Shown: positions 16,920 through 26,381, counted from the stretch's first letter. The stretch is DNA of 62,196 nt from Candidatus Aenigmatarchaeota archaeon (GCA_030018415.1 JASEGC010000006.1:1-62196); one strand, 5' to 3'. Numbers and translations are program-made. Notes: generated from the letters alone by a model not told the origin.

Positions 16920-19900
16920 CACAACCCCTCCTGAAATTCATTCAAACTTTTTATAGAGAACCCATCATTACACGAGATGGCATCGACGAATGTAATTATC
17001 ATCTCCAAGCTCGTAAAAATGGGTATCCCAAATTCGATTGCTAACCTCCTAATTCTATACTCATCCTCCAAAATTTTTTCAGATTCATCAATATTATGTG
17101 TGATTGTAGGAATATTTATTACTAAATCTATTTTCTTGTTCACTAAGTAGTCACGAATGTTTGGTTTTTTACTCTCAGATACTTTGTACAATTTCTTGTT
17201 TGATATTCCATTCTCTTCAAGGAATTCTCCTGTATGTTCTGTTGAATATATGAAAAAACCCAAGTCTACTAATTTCTTAATGATTGGGATAATCTCTTTT
17301 TTATTTCTTCCAATAGTGACTAAAACAGAATTTCCAGCCTTAGGTAAATCTATTCCGCTCGCTATCAGACTTTTTAAGAATGCGTCTGAGAACGTTTTAC
17401 CCAGACAAGCCACCTCACCAGTGGATACCATTTCTACCCCTAAAGTAGGATCTGCACCGTAGAGTCTCATAAACGAGAATTGTGGAACTTTGATACCATA
17501 ATGATTTGGTATAATTTCTCCTGTTGGTATTTTTTCGCCCAGCATAGCATCAACAGATATTTCCATGAGATTTTTCCCTATAACCTTAGAAACAAAAGGC
17601 ATAGACCTGGAAGCGCGCAAGTTGCATTCTATCACGTAGATTTCACTATTTTTAACGATGTATTGAATGTTGAAAGGTCCCTTGATTCTCAAAGAAGTTG
17701 CAATTTTTTTCGTGTATTCTCTTATCTTTTTCTTTATTTCTTCTGATATAGTTAAAGTAGGGATTGACATTGTAGCATCCCCTGAATGAATTCCTGCATT
17801 CTCTATATGCTCGATTATCGCTCCTATGAATACATCCTTGCCATTACAGACTCCATCGACTTCAACTTCCCTTCCGTTCTCTATGAACTTTGAAATCACT
17901 ACTGGATGTTCCTTTGAGATATAAGTCGCTTTCTCTATGTAGTCTTCAAGATCTTTCTCGTTGAATGCCACATTCATCGCCGCTCCTGATAATACATAAG
18001 AAGGTCTTATCAACACAGGATAACCTATCTTCTCAGAGAAATCTTTAGCTTGTTCTATCGTTTCTAGTTTACTCCAAGGTGATTGTTTTAATTTTAAAGA
18101 ATCGAGCAATGATGAGAATTTTGCCCTATCCTCTGCTCTGTCTATATCCTCTGCATCTGTTCCTAAAATCTTCACACCGTTCTTTGAGAGTTTTACTGCC
18201 AGATTGTTCGGTATTTGCCCACCAACTGAGATGACAACACTATCAGGTCTCTCTTTATCGACGATATCAAGAACTCTTTCCAGAGTCAATTCTTCAAAAT
18301 AAAGTTTGTCCATGACATCAAAATCTGTTGAAACTGTCTCTGGGTTGTAGTTAATCATTATCGCCTCAAATCCTTTATCTTTCAACGATAGAGCATAATT
18401 AACACAACACCAATCAAACTCTACGCTGCTACCGATACAATAAGTGCCTGAACCTAAGACGATCACTCTACTCTTCTTCTTAAAATCGATGTCATCTTCT
18501 TGACCGCCGTAAGTGAGATAGAGATAATTAGTCTTTGCTGGCCACTCTGCCGCCATCGTATCGATTTGTTTCACTGCAGGAATTATGTTGAGTTTCTTTC
18601 TCATTTCTCGAATCTCTGATTCTGTTTTTCCTAGCATCTCTCCAATCTTCTTATCAGAAAATCCCATCACTTTTGCGTCTTTGATTAATTCATATGATTT
18701 CTTTTTTGTAATTTCTTCTTCCAAGTCGACTATATCTTTAATTCTATCCAAAAACCATTCATCTATTCCAGTCAGTCTGTGAATCTGATCGACAGTCATG
18801 CCTTCTTTCAATGCTTTAACAACATAAAAAATTCTCAGATCACTTGGATTCTCGAGTTCGTATTTGATCTTCCTGAAATCAAAACTCAGATCTTCTACAT
18901 CGGTCAACTCTCTACCAACGTTTAACATTCTAACGGCTTTCTGTAGTGCCTCTTCAAAACATCTTCCGATTCCCATAACCTCTCCGACAGATTGCATCTG
19001 CGTTCCTATACGTCTTTTAACTCTCCTGAATTTCCTGAAATCCCACCTTGGAATCTTGACAACACAATAATCTAAAGCAGGTTCGAAGCACGCGGTCGTG
19101 ACTTGAGTAACCTTGTTCATCAATTCTGGTAACGTATAACCAAGAGCGAGCTTTGCTGCTATGTATGCGATGGGATAGCCAGTTGCCTTAGAAGCAAGAG
19201 CGGAAGACCTTGATAGACGAGGGTTAACTTCTATCACACTATATTCTTCACTCTCAGGATTTAAGGCAAACTGAATGTTACATTCCCCTATTATGCCCAA
19301 TGCTCTGATGACTTTGAATGATACCATTCTCAGGATATGATACTCCCGGTTTGTCAACGTTTGGGAAGGCGCAACAACAATACTCTCTCCTGTGTGTATT
19401 CCCATTGGATCAAAATTTTCCATGTTACAAACAATAATACAGTTATCATCCTTATCACGCATGACTTCATACTCAATCTCCTTCCATTTACCTAGGTATT
19501 CTTCAACAAGAACTTGTCTTATCCTCGATCTCGATAAACCACGAGAAACTATCTCTTCGAGTTCTGTATCATCTCTTGCTACGCCGGAACCCTCGCCACC
19601 GAGAGTGTACGCAACCCTGACCATCACAGGATAACCGATTCTATCTGCAACTTTTTTAGCTTCTTCTAAAGATGTTGCCTTTTCACTTATTGGAATAGAA
19701 ACATTATTCTTTAACAGAGTTTCCCTGAACTTGTCTCTGTTTGAGCAAGTTTCTATTGCTTCTACACTAGTGCCCAAGACTTTAACTCCATATTTTTCTA
19801 AAATTCCTTTCTCTGCCAATTCAACTCCACAATTTAAAGCAGTCTGTCCACCAAAACCCAAAAGTATTCCATTTGGTCTTTCTTTCTCAATTATTTTTTC

Positions 19901-20179
19901 AACAAATTCTGGTGTAATGGGTAACAGGTAAACACTATCCACAAATCTAGGATCCGATTGAATTTTTGCGTAGTTTTTAAAAACTATGTCGCAATATTCG
20001 GATTAACCAAGATTACTTTAATACCATTTTCTCTTAAGGCTTTAATTGCTTGGGCACCGGAATAGTCAAATTGACGGTCGTTGACTTTCGCCTGCTTCTC
20101 CGATCTTGAAAGCGCGTTTTTAGCACTTTGCGCCACTACCAAGCAACAAAACCTTTTTTATACTTTCATCTATTGGTAT
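16919..20179 (-). CDS. carB: Carbamoyl-phosphate synthase large subunit; 5' end carries three BHB mini-introns
   Basis: Makes carbamoyl phosphate from ammonia supplied by CarA, bicarbonate and two ATP. An uninterrupted frame covers 1007 aa (16919-19942), including both ATP-grasp halves and the C-terminal domain. The N-terminal 60 residues lie upstream in three shifted pieces. Removing 18, 16 and 23 nt (20110-20127, 20071-20086, 19965-19987) yields a perfect N-terminus running through LLLGSGAIKIGEAGEFDYSG and NPNIATIQSDPRF, total about 1067 aa, the normal length. The likely start is AUA at 20177-20179, preceded by GGAGGTGAT in the carA 3' end. Sequence resembles the CAD type ([18 protein letters not shown]). 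Confidence 0.9.
19965..19987 (-). other. carB intron 3, 23-nt BHB mini-intron
   Basis: On the coding strand, exon ...GCGAC is followed by the insert and then AATTCAATCGG. Predicted fold: central 4-bp helix UGCG/CGCA, 5' bulge ACA, 3' bulge AAA, and an 8-bp intron helix UAGUUUUU/AAAAACUA. Cutting each bulge after its second nucleotide gives GCG ACA ATT CAA, restoring Ala-Thr-Ile-Gln as in CarB relatives. Unspliced, the frame meets TAG immediately. Intron phase 2. Confidence 0.85.
20071..20086 (-). other. carB intron 2, 16-nt BHB mini-intron
   Basis: Central helix GGCG/CGUC (one G-U pair), 5' bulge AAA, 3' bulge AAU, intron helix GUC/GAC with an AAC loop. Cutting after the second bulge nucleotide joins GGC GAA to TTT GAC TAT, restoring the invariant GEFDYSG of CarB. 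Length 16 nt breaks the frame if retained. Intron phase 0. Confidence 0.85.
20110..20127 (-). other. carB intron 1, 18-nt BHB mini-intron
   Basis: Central helix GCGC/GCGC, 5' bulge AAA, 3' bulge UUU, short GU/AC intron helix. Cutting after the second bulge nucleotide gives GGC GCA ATC AAG ATC, that is GSGAIKIG, matching the GSGxIxIG motif of CarB. If retained, the 18-nt insert introduces an in-frame TAA three codons after the GSG motif. Intron phase 1. Confidence 0.85.
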
Positions 20180-21293
20180 TTTTTATCACCTCCAAAAATT
20201 GATCGAATAAAAACTCAGTTTCTAAAGGCCCTGGTCCTTCTGGATGCCACTGTACACCACATATTGACTTGTTTCTGTGTTTAATTCCTTCTATAGTCTT
20301 ATCATTTGCGTTGATAAAAGAAACTTCAAACTTAGTTTTCTCTAAACTCTTTGGTTCGACAGCATAGCCATGATTTTGTGAAGTCATGTAACATTTCTTC
20401 GTTCTCAAGTCGATACAAGGATGATTCTGACCACGATGACCGAATTTCAGTTTGTAAGTATCACCTCCTGCAGCTAGAGCGAGCAGTTGATTTCCAAGAC
20501 AAATCCCCATTGTGGCTATATCCATCTCTATTAATGCTCCCAAAGTTTTGATAGTTTTCCTACACATTTTTGGATCACCAGGACCATTGCTGATCAGTAC
20601 TCCATCAGGTTCAAGAGAGAGTATTTCTTTCAAGGATGTTTCAAAAGGAACTCTGATGACGTCAACTTTTCGTTTTAACAAATTTCTCAAGATTCCGAAT
20701 TTTACTCCACAATCTATCACGACAACCCTTAGCGAATTCCCACTTTCGTATCCTATCGGGCTATCGATTGTAACATTTTCGACTAAGTTTGTTTCGTTAG
20801 GATTTGGTATACCTTTGGCTTTCTCCTCATATTCTTTGAGATCAACTCTTTCATCTTCTTCAAAAACTTTCAGAATTCCTAACATCACACCCTTCATCCT
20901 TAATTTTTTTGTTAAAAACCTTGTGTCTATGCTTTCTATTCCAGGAATTTTGTTCTCAAACATCCATTCATGTAAAGATTTTTTTACACTCCAATGACTA
21001 GGTGTTCGAGATAGTCTACTAACAACGTAACCTTTGACTTGAATCCTATTCGACTCAAAGTGGAGTGGCATACCAAATTCATCTGTAAGCGAGTAGGGAG
21101 GAACACCATAGTTTCCTACGAGAGGATAGGTTTGAGTCAAAATCTGTCCTGAATAAGAAGGATCTGTCAAAGCCTCAGTATATCCTACCATACCTGTGTT
21201 GAATACTACCTCTCCTGCGACCTCGCCAGGATAACCAAAACCAGAACCTTTTAGTATGGTTCCATCTTCTAAAACTAAAATTGCTGTACTTAT
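20166..21293 (-). CDS. carA: Carbamoyl-phosphate synthase small (glutaminase) subunit
   Basis: Hydrolyses glutamine and channels ammonia to CarB. The class I amidotransferase domain has the nucleophile in MGICLGNQLL and the His-Glu pair in CGVQWHPEGPGP. From the first ATG (21191) the protein would lack about 34 conserved residues. These are present upstream in frame (TAILVLEDGT...GEVVFNTG), but without ATG, GTG or TTG. The best start is AUA at 21291-21293, preceded by GGTGG six bases upstream; this gives about 375 aa, the family length. The 3' end overlaps the proposed carB start and contains its Shine-Dalgarno. Confidence 0.9.
   Translation of the reverse strand: MSTAILVLEDGTILKGSGFGYPGEVAGEVVFNTGMVGYTEALTDPSYSGQILTQTYPLVGNYGVPPYSLTDEFGMPLHFESNRIQVKGYVVSRLSRTPSHWSVKKSLHEWMFENKIPGIESIDTRFLTKKLRMKGVMLGILKVFEEDERVDLKEYEEKAKGIPNPNETNLVENVTIDSPIGYESGNSLRVVVIDCGVKFGILRNLLKRKVDVIRVPFETSLKEILSLEPDGVLISNGPGDPKMCRKTIKTLGALIEMDIATMGICLGNQLLALAAGGDTYKLKFGHRGQNHPCIDLRTKKCYMTSQNHGYAVEPKSLEKTKFEVSFINANDKTIEGIKHRNKSICGVQWHPEGPGPLETEFLFDQFLEVIKNTNR
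20184..20192 (-). promoter_or_regulatory. Perfect Shine-Dalgarno for carB before an AUA codon
   Basis: GGAGGTGAT lies within the last codons of carA, with a spacer of about 5-7 nt to the AUA that begins the conserved (M)[15 protein letters not shown] reading frame. No ATG, GTG or TTG in that frame is available nearby. The nearest ATG (in GATGAAAG) is out of frame and stops after three codons. Confidence 0.6.
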
Positions 21294-21545
21294 TGGAACC
21301 CACCAATATTTAGGTAAAGGTCTTAAATAAGATTTTATGTTACGAGTCCTATGTTTTGGAATGAGTTAAATTTAAAAAGTTTAGAAAACCTAAATTATGT
21401 TAGTATTTTTCTCAGGAATTAGATTTATGATAATCATGTAGAAGGTATGTTTAAAAAACATGTCAAATATACCATCTAGCTTGGGTTATTGCCTACTTCT
21501 CTCATATAGAAAAGATTTTTAAACTCGAAAATAAAATTTAAAATC

Positions 21546-21866
21546 ATGAAAAAAGAGATATCTCAACTAACCATAGGAGCTCTAATTTTAGTAGTTTTTA
21601 TCGTATTAGTAACAATTTATTACACCATATCAAAGACGCCAACTACTACAACTACTACAGTTCCAGTGGCAACCACTATCTCACAATCGTTAACCGATTG
21701 TAGTGATAAACCAGGAAGTGGATGTCTTAGCAAAGATGATTGTGCTGAGGGTGTATCCTTACAAGAGTGTTGCAACAATGCATGTAAATTTTTGAACATG
21801 AGAGGTTTTTGTGAAACAGGATACAGAGAATGCGCAGCAGATACATGCTGCTGCACCTGTAGATGA
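21546..21866 (+). CDS. Membrane-anchored Cys-rich surface protein
   Basis: A 106-aa protein of unrecognised family. Architecture: N-terminal hydrophobic anchor (about 9-28), a Thr-rich linker (about 30-45, probably extended or glycosylated), then a domain with 12 Cys ending in CAADTCCCTC. The number and clustering of Cys suggest disulfide bonding or metal binding outside the cell. Two further proteins of the same layout lie at 59.9-60.4 kb and at the right edge of the window. A TATA-like AAAATTTAAAATC lies just upstream of the ATG. Confidence 0.75.
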   Translation: MKKEISQLTIGALILVVFIVLVTIYYTISKTPTTTTTTVPVATTISQSLTDCSDKPGSGCLSKDDCAEGVSLQECCNNACKFLNMRGFCETGYRECAADTCCCTCR

Positions 21867-21892
21867 TCTCTAGAAAGCGCAAGAAAGAGGTC

Positions 21893-22342
21893 TTATTTAA
21901 TCTCTACTACGTCCCCAACAGTGAGCTCCATTTTCTTACTCTTTTTCTCTATTGGTTTTTCTTCATAAGCCTTTCTCAATTTTATTTCAAGAAACCTTTC
22001 TATCTTCTCCGCCAAATCATCATCTGGAACCATCTCTTCATTCTCAATCCTTTTTATCACTGACTCTTTCTCTTTAATCTTTTTTGCAAATTCTTTTCTG
22101 CTCAAATTTATTTTTTTCCTTGCTTCAATGATTAAATTCCCATAATTTTCAACAAAAAAAAGTTCTTCTTCTTTGTAAGGTTGCAATAGATTGATTTTTT
22201 CCTTCTTTTCTATTGTTTCAGGTTTTATCTCTATTATACCTTCTCCAAAATGCAAGCAATTTTCACAAACTTCAAGAATAGTTCCTTCTATCTTTGTTTT
22301 AAATAACTTAGAAGTTTCTTTTCCGCATATTGTACATTCGAT
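21893..22342 (-). CDS. MBF1-like transcription coactivator (zinc ribbon plus HTH)
   Basis: Archaeal multiprotein-bridging-factor-type protein. The frame includes an N-terminal zinc ribbon (CTIC...CENC) and a C-terminal helix-turn-helix near LIIEARKKINLSRKEFAKKI and VIKRIENEEMVPDDDL. The first ATG in frame lies inside the protein and would delete the zinc ribbon. The in-frame codons before the first Cys are ATT AAC ATC GAA after a TAG. A start at ATC (22342) gives about 149 aa, the usual length. GGCGAT is a weak Shine-Dalgarno candidate. Confidence 0.75.
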   Translation of the reverse strand: MECTICGKETSKLFKTKIEGTILEVCENCLHFGEGIIEIKPETIEKKEKINLLQPYKEEELFFVENYGNLIIEARKKINLSRKEFAKKIKEKESVIKRIENEEMVPDDDLAEKIERFLEIKLRKAYEEKPIEKKSKKMELTVGDVVEIK

Positions 22343-22343
22343 G

Positions 22344-22534
22344 TTAATCGCCTATATTTATGACTCTGATGAGATCTGTATGCCCGATTATTTTATCTAC
22401 TTCCGTAACTTCTACTTTTTTGCCACCATATTTTATTAAACAATCTTCGCACACTTCTAGGATAGGTCCCCTACTATTGCTTTTAAGGGCACTACAACCT
22501 TTTTTTCACATATCATACATGTGGGAGTTGAGAT
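22344..22534 (-). pseudogene. Zinc-ribbon gene related to the MBF1 N-terminus, frameshifted
   Basis: Translates, with one missing base near GTAGGGGACC, as a 64-codon protein. It has CMICEKKVV..., then PILEVCEDCLIKYGGKK, ending GD-stop. Its CxxC...CxxC ribbon and the ILEVCExCL segment closely resemble the ribbon of the MBF1 gene immediately downstream, whose start overlaps this stop. No ATG/GTG/TTG is in frame; ATC follows a GGTG. It looks like a decaying tandem duplicate of the MBF1 zinc ribbon. Confidence 0.55.
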
Positions 22535-22574
22535 AAAAACACCATTTTAATATATATCATAAAAAAATAAATTC

Positions 22575-23145
22575 CTAACCATTTCTGCAAACTCCTAGGA
22601 AGTTCTTGAAAATCAAATTTTCATTCTCAGTCTGAACAACCTCTGGATGGAATTGGACTCCAAATATTGGTCTGTTGATATGTCTCATGACTTGAACTTT
22701 ACATTTTTTCGGAGTGTGCCAAGATCTTGAAATTTTCTGTAATTTTAAAACTTCATCGTTGTGCGTTTCCCAAGCTATGAAACTTTTACCAAACCCCTCT
22801 AAGATTTGATCTTTATCATCGACAAATACTTTAACAGGACCATATTCAGGAAATTTTGCTGGACCAGCTTTTCCGCCAAAAATAATGGCCAATAGTTGAT
22901 GTGTGATATTCCCAATATCGGAATCTTCACTTGTTTGATTAAGTTTGATAAGCTCTCAAATTTTTTAATCTCAGAACCAATCCTCTGTGGTCCACCTCCC
23001 GTGACTAATCCATCAGCATTCATTTTCTCTAACTCTCTAACCGTTATAGAAATGGAGATGAGTTTACTATCTCATCTAGCTCATTCAAGCTTCTGACTAT
23101 GAGATGGTTATACTGTCCTGCAACATCGAGAACAGGAATTATCAT
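22575..23145 (-). pseudogene. guaAa: GMP synthase glutaminase subunit (GuaAa), degraded
   Basis: Three frames together read as an archaeal GuaAa: MIIPVLDVAGQYNHLIVRSL, ISITVRELEKMNADGLVTGG, then LLAIIFGGKAGPAKFPEYGP ending with FGVQFHPEV. Two lesions are visible. One is a 1-nt loss near 23063-23070. The other is a 4-nt loss near 22900 that removes the GICLGHQ nucleophile (ATATCACACATCAA in place of the Cys-containing codons). His and Glu of the triad remain. The gene is downstream of guaAb. A BHB-like hairpin near the first lesion was considered and rejected. Confidence 0.75.
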
Positions 23146-23147
23146 AA

Positions 23148-24314
23148 TCACTCGTATTCAACTGTTGCTGGGGGCTTAGGAGTCACATCATAATATACTT
23201 CAGAAACCTTTTTACATTCCTTCATTATATTCCCAGCAGTTTTTTCTAACTTATCCCATGGTATTTCTGTAACTTTTGCTGTCATGTAGTCTCTTGTCTT
23301 AACAGATCTGGTCAGAATTATGTATCTTTCTTTTCTCGATTTTTTAGTTATGTTGTAAGCGACACGAGTAAACCCAGGATTATTCGAAATTATATCAACT
23401 TGTAACTGAACTAGTTTTTCTATCGTTGGCTTAAACAATTTAGAGTCTAACCTAATCGTAACCAAAGCTATTCTTTTATAAGCCCTTAAATCCCCTTTAA
23501 CACCAGTAACTCGGTTTTTCAGAACTTTTACCTTAACTTGATTTGGCTCTATTCCAAAGAAATCAGAAGTTAATTCTATTATATTGTGTTTACATTCTTC
23601 CTCTTCATCATCTATTATTGCAGCAAAGTACTGACTTCCTACTAGGTTTTCTTCTACTATTTTTGTCGCTCTCTTTTCTAAATCTAATTTTTCTTGGTTG
23701 ATTTCACCTATAACTCTGACTAAAAGTCCTGGACCAGGGAATGGTTGCCTCTGAGAAACATCCGTTCGAATGCCTAAGAAAGCAGCAACCTCTCTGACCT
23801 GATCTTTATACAGATTGACTAAGGGTTCGATGACATTAAAACCATACTTTTCTACAGGGTTTATCCCTACCTGACTAAGTACATTATGCTGTGTCTTTAT
23901 TCCGCCTTTGGTTTCAATCCAGTCTGGAGCGATAGTACCTTGAACGAGAAACTTGCAGCCATCAGCTTTGGCACTCTCGCTCAACACTTCATAGAAAGTC
24001 TGCCTAAAAACTTTTCTCTTTTCCTCTGCATCTTCCAAACCTTTTAAAGAATCCATGAAACGCTTTCTGGCATCGATGATCTTGAAAGGCAATTTATTTT
24101 CATCGAAGAATGCTTTCACTCTCTCAGGTTCGCTCAACCTCATGAAACCTGTATCTATGAATACACACTGCAATCTATTTCCCATTGCCTTATGAGTTAA
24201 AACAGCACAAGTTGTACTATCCACACCCCCAGAAACAGCAATGAGAGCTTTTTCAGACCCAACGACATGTTTAATTTCTTCAACTTGTTTATCGACAAAT
24301 TCTTGCACGTTCAT
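23148..24314 (-). CDS. guaAb: GMP synthase ATP-pyrophosphatase subunit
   Basis: Converts XMP to GMP. The 388-aa protein begins with the PP-loop VSGGVDSTTCAVL and contains GTIAPDWIE, LGIRTDVSQRQPFPGPGL and a C-terminal dimerisation domain. Archaeal GuaAb is usually about 305-310 aa. The extra length lies between the two domains (an insert around SQYFAAIIDDEEEE, resembling versions with an expanded dimerisation domain). It overlaps the stop of purP; its glutaminase partner downstream is broken, so it may rely on free ammonia. Confidence 0.9.
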   Translation of the reverse strand: MNVQEFVDKQVEEIKHVVGSEKALIAVSGGVDSTTCAVLTHKAMGNRLQCVFIDTGFMRLSEPERVKAFFDENKLPFKIIDARKRFMDSLKGLEDAEEKRKVFRQTFYEVLSESAKADGCKFLVQGTIAPDWIETKGGIKTQHNVLSQVGINPVEKYGFNVIEPLVNLYKDQVREVAAFLGIRTDVSQRQPFPGPGLLVRVIGEINQEKLDLEKRATKIVEENLVGSQYFAAIIDDEEEECKHNIIELTSDFFGIEPNQVKVKVLKNRVTGVKGDLRAYKRIALVTIRLDSKLFKPTIEKLVQLQVDIISNNPGFTRVAYNITKKSRKERYIILTRSVKTRDYMTAKVTEIPWDKLEKTAGNIMKECKKVSEVYYDVTPKPPATVEYE

Positions 24315-25706
24315 CTAGGTCACGATTTCTTCTAAAATCTTTCTATCTTTTGCCCTTTTCAATTCCAACGCAATCCTGTCTCCCATACTCATTCTCCTGT
24401 TATATTTTACATTAGCATACTTTCCTCCAATGCCCATGTGTGTGTTCGTTCCACCGCCGTGCCTCAACGCAACATCTTGTGTTACTGGCAGATGCATGTA
24501 TACGTCCGATCCTTCAGGAACATCGTACAAACCGAGATTAACTCCACTTATCCCAGTGATCTTGGTCCACGTTACCATCGTCTGCAAACACCATGCCCCG
24601 ATTATTCCAGGGGGTTCAATCTTTTGAGTAGCTAGTAAGAACGCATTCGCAGTCTTATGAACGTCCTTCAACAAAGATTCACGCAAGGATATGTCACAGT
24701 GTGCAGTAACTTCGAACGTCAAAGGATAGGGTGTTCTGTTCCAGTCAACTTTCATCTGAACATCGGCAGGAAGTCTGAGTGTACCGTCGTGCGTTGTTTC
24801 TCTTCTCTCGTCTATGGACAAGAATTCGTTGGCCAAACATTTTCTCGCATCTTCTATCGACATGCCATAGAATTCTGCATAGTATTTCTCAGTATCACCC
24901 CAATTCTCTTTTGCGTTTAAAGGCGAATAGAAGAAGTTAAAGTTTGCATGGGGTCCTGGAACGTATTCTTCAACTCTCGCTTCACTCAGAGTTTCTAAAC
25001 TCACATGCCCCATTTTTATTTCTTCTCCAACTTTTCTTTCCAAATCTTCTGAGTTTGCCGCAAATATGAAACCTCTTTCGTACTTTCTAGCTTTAAATTC
25101 TGTTTTCAGCAGAATGGGCTGATCGATCCTCTCTTTAAACTTTAACCCAGTTTTTGTGATCTTGAACTTGAACTCTTTTGGTACTGGAATGCCGGACCTT
25201 TTTGCAAACCAGTAATAATCTTTTTCTATCATTCCGCGATTCTCGATCTTCAACAGCCTTCTTGAACCAAGAATAGGGACAGCAAAATGTTTCTCCAAAC
25301 TAGTACATTTTTCATCATCACCCACATAAACTGTCAAGGCACGGTTAGGAATTTGTATACATTCCAGTTCAACCAAATCATCGACATACTTCAAGATATC
25401 AGAATAATTATCAAGAACCAGAATTGCTCTCTTCCACCCATTCTTTTTAAGGTTTGAAATATCCCTGGTAACGAGAACTTCGTTCCTGACAAAAGAAGGC
25501 AAATCTTCTATTACATCCCCTGGTTTACCTATTGTTGGATTCTGAAGATAGATTATAGCTCTTTGCGGTGTCGTGTAAATGATAGACCTTATACCATAAT
25601 CTCTGGCTCCAGCTGCAGCATCTAGAGCTGAATGCGAACCTAGGATGAGCAACTTTGGCTCTTTAAACCTCTTGACAACTTCTTGCATCTCTTCTCTTTC
25701 AATCAC
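24315..25706 (-). CDS. purP: PurP-family ligase (FAICAR synthetase)
   Basis: Archaeal ATP-grasp enzyme of purine synthesis that formylates AICAR using formate. Visible: LGSHSALDAAAGARDYG at the N-terminus, a central ATP-grasp region with ILLKTEFKARKYERGF, EEYVPGPHANFNFFYSP, and HLPVTQDVALRHGGGTNTHMGIGG. At about 463 aa it is longer than canonical PurP (about 340-360), so it may be a distinct subgroup. The GTG at 25706 is chosen because GGAGGTGG lies correctly upstream. It heads a purP-guaAb-guaAa operon. Confidence 0.82.
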   Translation of the reverse strand: MIEREEMQEVVKRFKEPKLLILGSHSALDAAAGARDYGIRSIIYTTPQRAIIYLQNPTIGKPGDVIEDLPSFVRNEVLVTRDISNLKKNGWKRAILVLDNYSDILKYVDDLVELECIQIPNRALTVYVGDDEKCTSLEKHFAVPILGSRRLLKIENRGMIEKDYYWFAKRSGIPVPKEFKFKITKTGLKFKERIDQPILLKTEFKARKYERGFIFAANSEDLERKVGEEIKMGHVSLETLSEARVEEYVPGPHANFNFFYSPLNAKENWGDTEKYYAEFYGMSIEDARKCLANEFLSIDERRETTHDGTLRLPADVQMKVDWNRTPYPLTFEVTAHCDISLRESLLKDVHKTANAFLLATQKIEPPGIIGAWCLQTMVTWTKITGISGVNLGLYDVPEGSDVYMHLPVTQDVALRHGGGTNTHMGIGGKYANVKYNRRMSMGDRIALELKRAKDRKILEEIVT

Positions 25707-25733
25707 GAACACCACCTCCCGAGGAATGAACAA

Positions 25734-25964
25734 TTGCTATCGAAATCGAAAGAATATACAGTAAGGAGAATAAACCATTCAGAAAATGATTTTTTGTTGT
25801 TTGAAGATTTATCCGACATTAAATAATTTTTGTCATTAGGTATTTAAAAGTTATTGGTTAGTCAGTAGTTCCGAAAGTAGATTTCAACCTCAAAAATTTT
25901 GATGAAAAATGAGTAAGGATCTTCAGAATTCTCCTCGAAATTTAACTCGAAAACAGAGAAAAAG
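25734..25964. other. Intergenic region upstream of purP
   Basis: AT-rich spacer with TATA-like stretches near 25820-25850 (for example TATTTAAAAG). It is expected to hold the divergent purP promoter. Nothing else is supported. Confidence 0.3.
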
Positions 25965-26381
25965 GTCAAAAATTTAGATAGTGAATATAGTGTTATTGGG
26001 ATGATTGGCAAAGCCATTGCTCCAATTTTTACACCGTTAGGTTTTGGAAATTGGCAAGACGCTGTAGCATTATCCTTTGGTTTTATCGCAAAAGAAGTTA
26101 TTGTGGGAACGTATGGCGTCCTGTATGGAATAGAAGATGTTGAAACAGAAGCTGGTGAGGTAGGACTTATCGAGAATCTTCAAACTACATTTACTCCATT
26201 ATCTGCTTATGCGTTCTTGGTCTTTGTGTTACTGTATGTCCCATGTACGGCTGTGATTGCTGTAATAAAAAGAGAGATAGGTTGGAGATGGGCGATTTTT
26301 GCTGCTATTTATACAACAGCCGTTGCTTGGGTTTTTGCTTTCATCGTCTATCAAGGCGGTTTATTGCTGGGATATGCATAA
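25965..26381 (+). pseudogene. feoB: FeoB ferrous iron transporter, C-terminal fragment
   Basis: The open frame encodes only the last part of FeoB: IGKAIAPIFTPLGFGNWQDAVAL, GFIAKEVIVGTYGVLYG, then two membrane helices. Full-length FeoB is 600-750 aa with an N-terminal GTPase. Here the frame is closed upstream by a stop and no GTPase sequence is visible. It is probably a truncated remnant. Confidence 0.75.

Noticed and set aside
23050-23090. A 14-nt BHB-compatible insert in guaAa (helix AUGA/UCAU) that would also restore the frame
   Set aside because: The spliced product would be about four residues shorter than GuaAa homologues, while a single missing base gives the right length and the expected K-(L/I)-I residues. 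The independent 4-nt loss at the Cys shows the gene is decaying.
24315-25733. Longer PurP start at 25733
   Set aside because: The GTG at 25706 has a strong GGAGGTGG at correct spacing; the extra N-terminal residues contain the Shine-Dalgarno itself.
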